64,000 nucleotides of DNA from Membranipora membranacea (lineage: Eukaryota > Bryozoa > Gymnolaemata > Cheilostomatida > Membraniporidae): assembly GCA_914767715.1 (NCBI GenBank), contig OU612069.1:10413387-10477386 (forward strand), in the 5' to 3' direction. Below, in pieces: positions 1 through 15,000 of the stretch. Made by a program: the position numbers and the translations under genes. Position 1 is the first letter of the stretch; each line of letters begins with the position of its first letter. The notes under the pieces were generated by a model. That model was not told where the DNA came from. It did not search any database and was given only the letters and a program-made list of their open reading frames with translations.

Positions 1-3000
1 TCAACAGAGGTACTTATAATGAAAGCAGATTGTGCTCACTTCTGTTCAAATATTAAATTAGAAAACTTTTAATTGGAATTCTTGGTAGAGTAAGAGCATC
101 ACACATGTAGTAAGAATTCATTATCAACCTGGACAAATAGGCGCCAAATTTTGATACTGATACCAGTAGCAGAATAGATTTAGGCTTTGCCTCTAGCTTC
201 AGAAAATTGAATGAAGCAATATTGTGTCCAAAAACGTAAGGCTTGAGGCATCTATTTACATTATCTTATCTTCTGCTGACAGGCGAATGGAGACAGCTCT
301 TCTTATCTGACTTGACTTACTTATGGTCTAACAGCCCTTTCTCTGCTATAGTCATCACACTCTCCCAACCATCGTAAGTTCACAATTGTGTTTGTTCATA
401 TCTACCTTACCTCATTCAAAATCGAGGAATATTTGTGAGTGAGCCGTGAAATTTAATTTTGATTGTGAGTCCCTAGCTCAGTATTTTTAGTTTTATTTTA
501 TCGATCTATTTATCTATCACATGCTAATATCAGCATCTGAATTGTAGCCCTGATGATGGAACTCCCACCGACCCAGCTATGATGAACTTACAGGGAAAAA
601 ATCAATGGGCTACCAAATACACGGTTCCCGCTTTCCGCTCAGCACAGAGCACACTTAATGGCGGTACTGAGGCCAAATACTCCAATAATCATATTGAGGT
701 AGGCTACATGTAGTGCACTGTAAGAGTAACAATACAGTCGATACTGGATATGAGATCGGCCGTGAGAGTATCTATCTCATACACCTATGCAGCCTATGAA
801 TGTATACAGAAAGACATCAATTAGGAATTGTTGTTTGATTTGTTTATAGTTTATATATTATGGACATGTGTTTGGACGAGGACATGGACATGTGTTTTGA
901 CGCAGACATGGACATGAGTCTGGACGCGGACATAGGTTTGGACGCGGACAATTGATGATTAGTATGCTTATATTGAATGTAGATCACAGCCCTATCCGGA
1001 GATGTATCAGGCCTGAGACTGGATGGTAATCAGATCAACTTTGATTCCTGCTCAACAGTACCAGGAAGCATGTAAGTTTCAAATGGAGATCATAAAAGGT
1101 CGTGTCTCACCGTCAGCAGCAGTGATGAGAAAACAAGATGGTGGGATGGTGCAGGGATAGATAACTGAGTGAAGTTCAGCATACAAATCTATCCCTGAAA
1201 ATGTCAATTATGAATCAAATTAGACTGATTCCAATAAAATTATGAATATTTCAGGCTGACTATCACAAAAACATTTATTTGACTGACAACATTGTTTCTT
1301 TTGATTTTTTAGTGATGGACAGACAGGGTAAGTTTTACCATATTCATAACATGTAATAATACGCTTCTTCCTTCTATTAATACCCTACTAATTACATAAA
1401 CTGGCTAACCTTGGGCTCTGTGTATCCAGTATATATAACACTGCAGTAAATTTTATTAAGGTAATGTCAAAGACCGATCCGAATATCAACATATCATATA
1501 CCGTTGAAAAGCCGAGCTACTGAAATTGAATACCTGAACAATAACTTGATTTGATGACGTTGTGTCATTTTAGGGAGGAAATGAGGCAGAAAACGCTGTT
1601 TTTGTCAAAGCAAATGGAGGAGTCCAATTAATTGAAAGAAATTTCAAAACAGGTGGAATGTATACTTAGAGATTGAGTTCATCGTAAAATTTGGTTTTCT
1701 TTGATATGCAACTAGTCCAAATTGACTTTTTACGTCACGCCATACAATGCATTATTTTATGTGAAGCCATGAAAATATGTGACATTTCAATCATTAATTC
1801 GGAACAGATCATAGGCTCGAAACAAAATTAATTCTGATTTTCTCTTCGAGTACACTTCAAATGTCATACAAAATGACTTTCAACAAGTTAGCTTGCATAC
1901 TGCGAAAACAGTAGACTCTCGAATACAGCTAATATTTTCGCGACTTTTGCATAACGTCAAATATGCTGTACAAATGACCATTATTGTGGCCAAACAAAGC
2001 TTTTTTGAAAGTTCTCACATGTGAAGCCGCTTTCATTAACCATTGTGAACACAGGAAATGCCAACAGACTTTATCACTGCATCTTCGTTTTTCTTGAATT
2101 AACGCAAAAGAATGCCCAAAAACACCTCAAAAGTCCCAAAAAATAGCGATTTTTTGGCATTCTTTTGCGTTAATTTCAAGAAAAACGAAGATGCAGTGAA
2201 AAAATCTGTTGGCATTTCCTGTGTGCACCATGGTTAATGACAGCGGCTTCGTATATGAGAACTTTCAAAAAAACTTTGTTTCGCCACAATAATGGTCATT
2301 TGGACAGCATATTTGACGTTATGCAAAAGTCGCAAAAATATTAGCTGTATTCGAGAGTCTACTGTTTTTGCGCAATATGCAAGCTAATTTGTTGAAAGTC
2401 AATGTGTATGAAATTTGAAGTGTACTGTGAGCAAAAATCATAATTAATTTTGTTTTGAGCCTATGATCTGTTCTGAATTAATGATTGAAATTTCACATAT
2501 TTTCATGGCTTCACATAAAAAAAATGCGTTGTATGGCGTGACGTAAAAAGTCAATTTAGACTAGTCATAATAAATATCAAAGAACATAAAATCTTACGAT
2601 CAACGCAATCTCTAAGATAGATTCCACCTGTTTTGAATTGTCTTGCAATCAATTGGACTCTTTCCATCTGCATTGACAAAAACAGCGTTTTCTGCCTCAC
2701 TTCCACCCTAAAATGACACAACGTCATCGAATCAAGTTATTGTTCAGGTATTCATTTTCAGTAGCTCGGCAGCTTCCCAACGGTATATGATATGTTGATA
2801 TTCGGATCGGTCTTTGACATTACCTGAATGACGAGACCATATTTTTTAACAAACATTATGTTCCAGGTAGGAAAACATTTTTATCAGCTAAGTGCTGCAC
2901 ATCTCGTTTTCTAAACAGTTTCATACTCCTAAATGATGAAGCCTTCCTACAGTCACTATAATTTTGCTTAATCATTGATGACAAGCAATAAAACAATCTC

Positions 3001-6000
3001 TCTTTCGTCGGTGATTTAGTAATGCATAACATAAACCACTGGCCTGGTGCAGCTTGTTCATGTCCCGCTGTCAATGTCTACACACTGTCTACACTGGGCT
3101 GTACATTTGTGATGTAGTCTTTACCAAGTGAGGTTGTTGGGTAGACACACTCATTCTATAGATAACATGTACTATGTTCTGTTAATACTGTAAAACAGCA
3201 GAAGTCTGACAATATCAGCAGCTGAAGATTATCTTTACTTTCATTATCTAACAGATCAATCCAGGCTTGTCTGACCAGTTTTGATGGTCAGAATGCTCAC
3301 ACCTTCACACACGTCAACGGTAATAAGTTTGGTGTCGTAGTGTTCAGCTCAAGTGACAGAGAGTCTTTAGCTACCACACCAGCTCTCGATGCACCTCCCA
3401 GGGTAAGTTAACTACTGCATTTAACATCATTCAAAGTCATCCATCTGTTCAACTTATATCTATTATTTGAACAAATGACCAGAGATCCTAATTTGCCAGG
3501 CTGATAGCAGTACTATGTATGTATGTATGTATATATTTGTATCAATTCTCATGATAAAATCAATGTTTCTCTTGTGCTCTGTGAATAATAATAAAGTTTT
3601 AAAAATTATAATAAAACATTGACTAGATTTATAATAAATGAATCAAGCTATTTGATTGAGCAGTTTTACACATAATGAGCGAAAACAGTATTTACGGCAG
3701 TTTACACGGTAGGCTGGCACTCTGTATCTACCAGATGGGAGTTGTTCTTGCGTTATGACAGTGTCTTTGCCCGAAGCGAACATTCTCAGGCATTTAGTTT
3801 TGAAGTACTTATCGAATATATCGTCTATGGTTGTGACTTCAAGCCTGCCTTTGCTTAGTCTACGTGCTGTGTTGATGAGGTGATTGTACTGGTTCTTAAT
3901 ATCAGATGAGAGGTGTCCGTATATAATACATAGGTGATATTGTAGGACACTTTCGAGAAATGAGGTGTATGCCAGCTTAATATGTTTTGCAGCGTCTCAA
4001 AACCACTGGTTGATTTAATTATTTTTTATTCTTATTTAAGTCATTCCTTATCTAGTCATTTTCTAGAATGTAAAAATAACTTCTCATGATGGCAATGCAA
4101 AATTTAAATCACATGTTTCCTACCCAATGTGGAAAAATGAAGACGAGTCAAGTTGCAACGATTTATTATGAGGTTTTGACTTTTTTGTGTTGTTGTTTGT
4201 GTTTTAGTGTGAGAGCACAGTGATGTCTAGAGGAGATGGAATAGATAATGATTGTGATGGACAGCTTGATGAAGAGATCTGTGACTCTATAGATAATGAT
4301 CAGGATGGTCTGACTGATGAAGACTGTGCTAGTATGTAATCTCTAATATAATTATAATTATTACTATTATCATGATATATTAGTTTTTTTGATAATATAT
4401 TAAAATGTCGTTGTTCTCTCAAGTTAATTGGCTGTACATATCATCACGTTTTGTATCAGCTTTAGGTAGCAGCAAACAGGCAAGGGGTAGAACTTATGTT
4501 ATCGTATATCCAGATAACTCTAAATCTGAGGGTATTACTGGAGATCTCAATAAGCTTGAGCTCTATATCTCACCACAGAATGTGGAGGTAAGTAACACCA
4601 TTATATGTTAACTAAATAAAGATGTATACAGCCTCACACAGAATAGTATCAGCTATGGAACAACGCCAAATCTACCTATTGCGATGTGATTCTGTGACAT
4701 TGATCGAATTAGCTCAAATTTATTGATCTACTAAAGTAAACATTGGTCTGATGTATTCAAGTAGTTATGTCTACATATAGCTGCATATAGCTGCAGGTAG
4801 TTTAAGCGCTCAAACGGTGCAAGATGCTTGTAGAGGCACCAGCATCTTGCACCGTTTGTGCACTTAAACTAAGCTGCAGGTAGTGTGTGACATGATGATA
4901 TCATATTCTCTCATGACCTCTTACTTACATTTGTCTATCCATCCTTTACCATTGGGACTTATATTCTTCATACTGACTACCCTAATTCCTATTTTATTTA
5001 CGTACAGGACAGTGTGAGTTACATCAATAGGTTAAGCATACAGTTTATACTTAAGTATATAACTGGTATATATAAACACAATGGTAACAAAATAATCCGG
5101 GCATCAGGGACTCAAATCTATCTAATAGTTTATAATCTCATGGGACTCTTTTTCAATTGCCCCATTCAGTCTGCTCAGCTAATGATCGTCGTCGGATATA
5201 AACATAACCCCCCCTGCTCGGCCCCCTGCTCGGCCCCCTGCTCGGCCCCCTGCCTGTCAACTGAGATAAGTTTGCATTGCTTGATTTGGGCGTATAAAAT
5301 TTGTGGTGTGAACCTCGACGGATGCATGTGTTATTTGAGTTGTTGCCTGAGTTTGACCCTAGTCTCTGTAAAGGTGTAATCAACACATTAACATGGTGAA
5401 TTCTGCAACAAATGCATGGTTACCCCTCTCACCCCCAGCAGTTTATCATTAGGAGTGTGCTTCCCCTCCCAACTTAATTCATCGTTGAACCTACAAAAAT
5501 CTAATCAACCTGCTGAAGGATGACAATCCTAAGTTTTAACTATGTTTGTTTGTTTGTTTGTTTGTTTGTTAGTTTGTTTGTTTAATTTATGACTTCTCAT
5601 CCGAGAATGCTTACATAATAAAAGTAGTGTGCTTTCAAAAAGCCCCTCTAAAAATCTATGAACAAGAATAAAATAAATCATTTCAAATGACATAAAACTC
5701 AGGATTGGCAAAAATTCCACATTTTCTCTTCTCAGTTCGACATTTAGGCATATTAATGGTGCCCTCAGAGTTTCGGGTTGAGCGTCTGAGTCCGGTTTTA
5801 TTGAGCGGAAGTCGATTGTGTAGGGGATGGTTCTCGTCAGATAAAATACGATGTACGAATTTGTGGCATATGTCATTTAGTAAGTCATTTAGTGGTAGCA
5901 AATTCGCAGGTGCTAGTCGATCATCGTAGTGTTCGAGGTCAGAGAAAATAATCCTCATAGCAAGCCGCTGACATCTCTCAATATCATTCCTCAGACATTC

Positions 6001-9000
6001 AGTGGTGTAAGGGTACCAAGCAGCTGCAGCGTGGGTGATAGCTGCGACTACTTGGGTTTTGTACATTAGTACTAGGCTTTGTTGGTTTACTCCGGACTGT
6101 TTTAATACGAGCAGACCGTGACATCTTTTGTTCGTTGACTTAGTGATGTTAGCCACATGCTCATTGAAGCGTAGATGTTGGTCGATGGTAAGACCGAGTA
6201 GTTTGGTAGATGTGTGATTGATATCTCCATCCTATGCTGCTATCCAACTACGCTGTGGCTTCAGATTTATACGCCAAACACGAAACGTACATTCAACATT
6301 TTTTGAATGTTGATGGTGACAGTTCGTCACCATAGACTATCAGACTTTGATATACTGACCACAAAAACAGGACCATCTAAACTGATAAGCTCACAAAGTC
6401 TGATATCCTAATCTTAATATGGAGACCAGTACAAGTGCCTCACTAGTACATCATATAGTGAGGTTGTGTTCAGTTCTGGAATATAATGATAATATAATGG
6501 ATTGAGGCTTCATCACATTATGACGTCCTGTTACTCAGACCTCATTATTACTTACTCACAGGCTACTACATCAGTGACAGTAAGTAACCCTCTAGGTACT
6601 TACACTAATACAGTTGATGCTGAAGCTCTCATGACTACACAGATTGATATACCCATCGAGTTTAGACTGCCGCGTAAGTAAATATATACAGTAATCAGCA
6701 TCCTAAACAAGTCCAAATCTGTCAAACAATCTTGGAACGCATGAATTTTATTCATTAATTTCACACAAAATTTTGACAAAATGAGAGAAGAATGAGAAAT
6801 TTTTTGTTTGACAATGTCTCACCCCCCCCCCCCCCCCCCCGGTCACAGTAGTAATTCAATGACCAAGCAACTGCTCATCGTTTGACAATCTCCAGTAGCT
6901 GTTGGTCTTTACATGTTTGTGTTTGGGACTCACGCTATCAATAAATAGCAATGCTATAGTACAACCATGAATGAAACACCAAGACCCTATTATTGTGGGT
7001 TGTAGTTTGTTACCCCCAGATTTAGTGTACAGGTACTCAGATTATTGATAGATAGGCCTATATGAGATATAAATGATTAGTATGCAGTCCATATACAGCC
7101 TTGTGTGGCAGTATAGCCTGTACAAGTGATACAGAGTTAATATCTCAGTGTTCTTTTTATTCTAGAGGGATCAGGTAAATTCGACAAAGGGCTGCTGATA
7201 GAGGCATCAGATGATATCGTAGTGTATGCCATGAATAAGATCCGATTCTCCTCCGAGTCTTACCTGGCTATACCTGTAGATGTTACTGGATATGATTACT
7301 ATACCATGTCTACCACTGTCACTGATGGAAGTGAGTTATTCATATGATGCATTTTATGATGATTAGTCTCATATTACTGACAGTCAACACACTGATCATG
7401 TGATATACTATTATATATATATATATATCTGATCTGGAGCTTGAGTACCATCAAAAGTAATTAGGTGTGACCACCCAAGAAGTTGGACCACCCAAAGTCA
7501 GTTTGTTTTTTAGGGGCGGGTACACATTAGGTGATCTATACTGACTCTAACAATCTGAGATATCCATCCTTATATTGTCTAAATGTCAGTTTGGATAACC
7601 GCATGTCTTTTTTTATGACCTGTTGCCGACATGGTTTGATGTTTATATTATTCAGATGATGTAGCAGAGTTTGCAGCGTGTGCCTCTGAGACAGGAAGTA
7701 CAAACCTTGAGATTACTCTTGCTGATATTAGTGGTGTCAATGTTAACTATGAGGGACAGAGCTACGGAGCTGGACAGGTATTATATATATATATAGATTC
7801 AAATCTGTGCTTTTAAGTGTCATCTGTGTGTATTTGGCCCCAACTAAGTGTCACTCAAAAATAAGGAGTCATTTTATATGACCTACAAAAAAATCATGTC
7901 TTAAATCCTCTTAAATAATCATGTTGGGCATCCTTAACCCAATAGTAATTAATGGTAGATAAAATAGCCTGACATGGTCGGACAACTCCAATGCAAAGAT
8001 ATGCCCTACACACTGATAGCCACTATATATATATATATATATATATATATGAATCACTCATTGTCCAGGGTTTTTATGGGTTCAATAATGGGATATATAA
8101 TATATGACACTTTATTGCACAAATGTGTGTATATATATAATATATATAATACATATATAATATATATATAATCTAATCCAGCATTCATTGCTTATGTCAG
8201 CGTTCATTGTTTCATGGATACTTCAGCCTACAGGATATTAATATGAATTCTGGTTTACCTTGTAACTAGGATATACATTTATCCATAATATTAGGCCAGG
8301 AAGGTTAATATAGTTTTTTATTACTTTCAGACAATAAGCACAAATATTGTACAGTATGAGTGTATACAGATTCAGAGTGGAACAGATCTGACTGGATCAA
8401 GGATTACTAGTACCAATCAGAAACGTGTATCAGTTTTCTCAGGTTTGTCCTCTCAATCAACAATGAAATACTCTCAGCTAATATGAACACTGGGTTTTCA
8501 TTACTATATATAAACATTATCACTGACTGGTTGTTGGATATAATGACTGTAATAATTTATAACCAAGCCTGCAATCTTATAACATAATTATATGACAGAT
8601 GTCAATCAGTTAACCAGTGGCAAGGTATAACTGTACAGCACTTCTACCATACATATTCACTGTAATAGCTCTATGGCAGCATGAAACTGTGCCTTACTTT
8701 ATTTCATGATGTTAATTTTTTGAACTAAAGGAAACAGACAACCAATAATTGGAGGCGGAGCTGCAAGAGATCATTGTGTGGAGCAGATACCACCGGTGAC
8801 CACCTGGGGTAGAGAGTTCTACACAAACCCAATCATGGTAAACATCACTCAGCGCTCTATCTTTGATTTATTAATCTGTGGTGGCTTTTATGTAATTTTG
8901 TTGTGCTTGAATTAAGTTCATCGGCGATCTATACTAGCCTCTTCTGTCACATAAGCCAAGTGTAAAAAACAAAATATCTAAGTTATGAGGATATAAATAA

Positions 9001-12000
9001 AAACCTTTTGGGATATTTCTGAGACAGTACCTACTTTTGCACACACAAATTCAACATACTGATCAAAGTCTTCTGGGCTGTATCGTCAGTATTGATTTAA
9101 AGTTTAATGTTTTCTGTATCACAAGGTTGATGCTCTTTCACACGAGTATTATAATGATTTGTATGATATTACATGTGTAATGTAATGACTAATGTATTAT
9201 GTTATGTATATTGTATCTTGTGTTTTTTAGAGAGATGGTAGCCAAGGAGGTACTAGAGGAGATATATTTAGAGTCGTGTCCTCTTCTGATAACACTGTAC
9301 TTACTGTATCCAGTACTGGATCAGCAGTAAGTAACCATATTAGAATAACATTATGTAGATATATACACATCAACTTAGTTATTCACTCTCTTATCTGTAA
9401 TCAGAACCTTATTCCAGTCTGTTATTTACTGAGATTCTTCTATGTATCTCATAACCATTAATATTAATGTTACATAGGCTGGTACTTATAACATCGCATC
9501 TGCTGGAGGCTTTGTGGAGTTAGACATCCCAAGTGATGAGTACACAATGATGTCATCTAATGAACCAATCTTACTGGCTCAGTTCACAAAGACACAGCTC
9601 AATAACAACGCGGATCTTGATAAGGGTGAGAAAATAACATATATGTATTCAAACATCTTCTTGATCTACCCATAGGCAGCAATGATGCTTACATATAACG
9701 CGTTGTTGAAGGCTACAGAATTCATCCAGTGGAACACCAGACAATAAATGACTGTTATACTACGTAGGCAATGTCATCTAAGAAGTTTTGTTTTTGCTTT
9801 AATTACACACTGGGTCTTTATTGTCGCGTTTTTTTCTAATTCTGACAAATATTCCTACACAAAATGTTATATAAATTCAATGCAAATGCCGGCCATACAT
9901 TGATTTATACATGAGTGATGTGTTATTTTAAGGTCTCTCTTTTTCCAGGTGACCCCTCGATGACCTTGGTTGTACCTAAGGAGGCGTGGTCTAATGATTA
10001 CAGATTTGTCTCCCCTCTCAGTGGACAGGAAGCCGAAGAGTGAGTTCTTAACTATCGTTATACTGTGGGACGATGAATTGTCCCCATAGACCTACTAATA
10101 ATAAATTATTAGTAGGTCTATGATTGTCCCCTAAACATCAATGGCAAGACGACTCCTGAAATATTCTTGAAGACTTATTCAATACAAATTAAAAAAAAGC
10201 TGCAAACACACAACTGTGTTTTATTTTATATTTTCCTAGTTCTACAGCGGAGAACAAAAAATACAGACCATACATAAGCAGGATGTCTATTATCATAGAG
10301 ACACAGTTTATATCTAAGCTTAGATACAGGACTGATACCTCTCTATTCTCTGATGAGTTCACTGGTGCTCAGTGGGTTAACATTCCAAACACAAACCCAT
10401 CTATCTCAGCTACAACGGTTGATGTAGAATTTGGTAAGTATCAACAGATACCGAATGAAAGGCCAACACTCTTATCACCTGGAATCTTGTTCTGTCTAAT
10501 GTTAATCATCTGCATTATGTTAAAAAGATGTATTTGTGGATGAAATATACTTAACATCTTTTAATTTTTTTCATGTTTCTCTCATTTAGGTCAGAACTAT
10601 GTAACAGCAGCTGATGATAACATCTTCTCCGCTATGATATATGGTGCTGCTGATCGTGAGTTTTATGCTAACCCCATCTCACTGAAGTTATCTCAGGGTA
10701 CATGTGTACAGACGGCTCAGACTCCAGGAGATGGTGTAGATAATGACTGTGATGATGTAACAGATGAGGAGATATGTAATGGACTAGGTGAGTAAGCAAC
10801 CTTCTACCTTCTTATCATACTCCCCCCCCCTCACATTGCTGGCTGTTGATATGTTTAAAAAACATGACCTTCCCTTTCCTAGCTTTTATTGACACTCAGA
10901 AAGTGTAAAAGAAAGAAAACTTGAATTAACCTACCCTTGCTACTCAATTACATTAGCGTTTGGTAAGTATTATTTGAGGGGACTTTATTGCATCATGCAG
11001 TTAGCGAAATTTTTACAACTTATGTCGAATGTTGCACATTTCCATTTAAACCTTCAGATCATCGCAACTGTGTCAATTGTTCTGCGTATCGGGTACTTTG
11101 CATGTGGAATGAAATCTGGAATGTTTTCACAACATCTTTTGTTCTTCACAACAGTTGAGACCACTATCTCAGAACCAGTCTTACTGTTTAATTGGTATCA
11201 CCATAAATACTTGAGGGGTATATCTGGTGGCACGACGCATTACACTCTACACTTTCCACTGTATTGTTCATGGCCACTTAATTGTATTATAGCCATGAAA
11301 CTCACTCTCTGTCTCTCAATAAAAATGTGCTTCGCCCAGCCTAATCGGCAACGCCAGGCGTCAAGAATAGACCAGCCTAGGCTGTCTCATTTATTATAAA
11401 ACCGATGTTGTGATTGTTCTTTTACTGCCAAGAATTTTCATCATTTTTTCCTCAGCTCAGTAAACATTCCCTGATTGTTGTTGTTGTTGATGCTCCTCGT
11501 GTGATCTCCTCGTGTGATCTCCTCTCAGACTCTGTGTCTTGTATTCTCAGATGATGATAATGATGGTTTGATTGACGAAGATTGCGTCAACCCACCAACT
11601 GCTTTCAGTTATCTTTTCGCTTTCATAGATAACCGAGTAGAGGGTCCACTATACCAGCCTCTCAAAGTGTAAGTAACTCACATGTGTCCACCATTTGTGT
11701 CCAACATTTGGTTCCGATGTACTGAGAGAAGATAACTAAATAGAAAATCAATCGTTTTGGTTGTTGAAGCATGACAGTGGCTCATGACCTCAAAAATTTT
11801 TTGAGAGAAAAGTTTGACTAATCTTGTACCTGTTATGATTTCTTACAGTATGGCTTCAGCTACATGTCCAGGAGCCACAAGCGTACGTATGAGAACACCA
11901 AATGCACCCAATCACTTGAATTGTGACATCGCTGTCAATATAAACGAGGATGAGAATCAGTACTTCAGTCTATCTCAGTGGTTTAAACTCACAGATAACG

Positions 12001-15000
12001 GTGTTTATAACAGAGCAGTACTGGTAGAGACTTCCTGTAAAGTGGACATAGCCGGATTTAACATGGACAAGTTCTCTGTCGATGCATTCCTTGTGTTTGA
12101 AGCCTCCCAGCTGGGTGAGTTAATGTCTGTGCTTGCTATCTGTAATCCTGTACTCCACTCTTCATGATGAATGATCATGTTTCATGATTCACAGAGCTGG
12201 TAATATACTGTAGAAATGTATATTATCCTCTTTATCTCTTTTTTGTCTAGTGTTAAACCTTTACCCATATTATACTACTTCCAATAGGACGAGAGTATCG
12301 CACCATGTCTTATTATCCGACCACTATTGGATCAGTTATCTCAGTGATTGCTGTAAATGCTACTACAGTATCAGTAAGACTACCTACACACGGTAACAAC
12401 CCATCTTCTAACCCTACAGTCAGACACCCAGTAACTGGTCACACATTCAACGCTGGACAAACATTCCAAGTCAGCATGACCCAGTATCAGGCTATGCAGG
12501 TTAGTATTATCATATTAATCATCCTTACAATAAATTATGATATTGGCTGTAAAAATATGGAGGTTCAAATTGTGTCTCATCAGAATCATACAGCATACAT
12601 AGTATGATGTCTACTATGATCGCTTTGATTTGCTCACAGTTATGTTACATGTGATAAAAAAATGAATTAGTACATAATTATATTCTTTTTCTTATTTTTC
12701 CTTTTAGTTACAATCAGAAGGAGATTTATCAGGTACCATAATCACATCTAACAGCGCTGATGTAGCAGTATCATCTGGTAATAATAGAGTGGGCATCGGC
12801 TCTAATTCCAGGGATCATATCGTAGAACAACTTCCACCATGGAATAGAGCTTGTGAGTAGCTTTACATTTAAATAAATCGCCAAAAGTAATTACAATACG
12901 GTTAGCTGAGGAAATGAATTATCTGCTTAGGAAACTAAAATAGCATCAAAAAACTTCTAACAAAGATTGAGCTTTTGAGGTAAATACTGTTTTTTTCTGC
13001 CCCTTTACATGAGCGGCATATAGTCCTAGTATATATATATACCCACTACAGTCATCTTCGTTTTATGTTATTTTGTGATTTCCTTTAATAATTACTGAGT
13101 ACTTATTATGTTTGATAAAATTGTAGCTAACAAGTGGGTTGTAGCAGCAAACGGTATGACTTCGTCAGAATTTGTAAAGTTTACTTGTGACAATGGAGCT
13201 TCTATATCATTCCCTTCAGATAGCGGAGTCAACGGCCAGACATTCTCCTTCTCATCAGAAGGTAAATACTCATCTAAGTGTAAATTAACTACAAAATATG
13301 AAATGCTGAATACAAACAAATATATTGACTACTCAGCAACCTAACATTCACTAGATTTCAATATTTAATTAATTTAATTATTTCCTAAGGGTCATGAGTT
13401 CAAATCATATAAGGGTAGTGAGCCTGCATTGGTTTTTGTTACTGTAGTTATAAAACATGTGCACCATTTTTGTTTAGTATTCATGAACTGGTGAGATAAA
13501 GACGGGGTCAAGTTTTAATCCTGATTCTCACATTGAGTATTATGTGGTGATATAAACTCTGTCAACACATTATAATATATCAGGGGCTTCAGGTTTTGGT
13601 CAGGCACCTTTTTGATCATGCAAATTAAGTATTGAACATTTATCATCATACTCAACAGCCGGATTGATTGGCGGTGGAGTATATCCTGGGTTTTATTATG
13701 TTTATGGTAAGGCGTTATGTTGTTTGACACAGCCATTGAACATTTTAATGACACATATCGCCATCACCCAAAAGCCAACACAAATCATTATTAGGTATCA
13801 TCAGATTTAACAAAGATGTAAAATATTCGGCATTGTTTATGTGACATGCTTAGCCTTTGATAAAAACACACAAAGCAGCTTCTTGCATTATTACTTATTC
13901 ACAAGTAATAGCAATATAAAGTTGTAAATATGTTATATTATATATATATACATTTATATATATAAGGGGTCCCAGCAATGGGCCATGTAAGGCCAATAAC
14001 CCTAACACGTACGCTGTGTTTCATAGGGTGGCAATGGTGGATTGGAATGTGCTGTGGGATGAGAGAACACAACTCCGAGTAGTGAATAGCGGGCTATCAA
14101 ATTAGCGCCATCGACCCATTCTTTATTGGGGATGGTGAGATGGCGCAATCGGTTAGCGCGCTTGCTATTCACTGCCAGGCGATTAGTGCCGCAGGAGTTG
14201 TGGGTTCGAGTCCCACTGGGGTAGCTTTCATTGTTGATTGTTCCAGCCCCCAGCACCCTCGGGTGTATACCTCTCCTGTGTACTTGTCTACTGACTGACT
14301 CATGGAAAGACATGCTGACAAGCTGGAAAGACAGCTAAACCTACTACAAGGGGTCCCAGCAATGGGCCATGTAAGGCTTAACACGTACGCTGTGTTTCAT
14401 AGGGTGGCAATAGTGGATTGGAATGTGCTGTGGGATGAGAGAACACAACTCCGAGTAGTGAATAGCGGGCTATCTAATTAGCACCATCGACCCATTCTTT
14501 ATTGGGGATGGTGAGATGGCGCAATCGGTTAGTGCGCTTGCTATTCACTGCCAGGCGATTAGTGCCGCAGGAGTTGTGGGTTCGAGTCCCACTGGGGTAG
14601 CTTTCATTGTTGATTGTTCCAGCCCCCAACACCTCTCATATATAAACAATTTTAATAAATAGCAATTTGTATCACATTAATGGTTTGTTTATTTATGTAT
14701 GACAGGTCAAGCTGAGATGTTCGAGGTACCACAGAACTATTCGGGACGAGTTACTTCTTCTAATGGTAACTGTCAGCTGTGTGTCATCACCAGAAGTGAG
14801 GCTACTAGATCAGCACCTCTACTAGGAGATCCTACCATGGCCACAGTCGTCCCAGTGGTCAGTGAAATAAAGCGTAAATAGTAACATAATACAGATATAG
14901 GCTGTCGCAAGAAACTTTGGAAGGCTCATACGACGTGATTTAAAATAATTTCAATCTTCTGTATTTCAGGCTACATAGATTAACTGAGGACTCATATATC

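Noticed and set aside
5014-5386. Open frames on both strands around a GC-rich CTCGGCCCC repeat
   Set aside because: They lie in intron 13 of copy 1; the aligned region of copy 2 lacks the repeat and has different stops, so they are not coding.
6823-6840. Poly-C run (also 28141-28159 and others)
   Set aside because: Simple homopolymers in introns, prone to sequencing error; no function inferred.
14131-14226. Genuine tRNA gene
   Set aside because: A and B boxes are present, but the segment recurs inside a longer repeated element three times and does not fold by eye into a convincing tRNA with matched acceptor stem.
14002-14384. Minus-strand open frames over the SINE
   Set aside because: They simply read the SINE in reverse; similar frames arise at 61892-62182 from the other copy.
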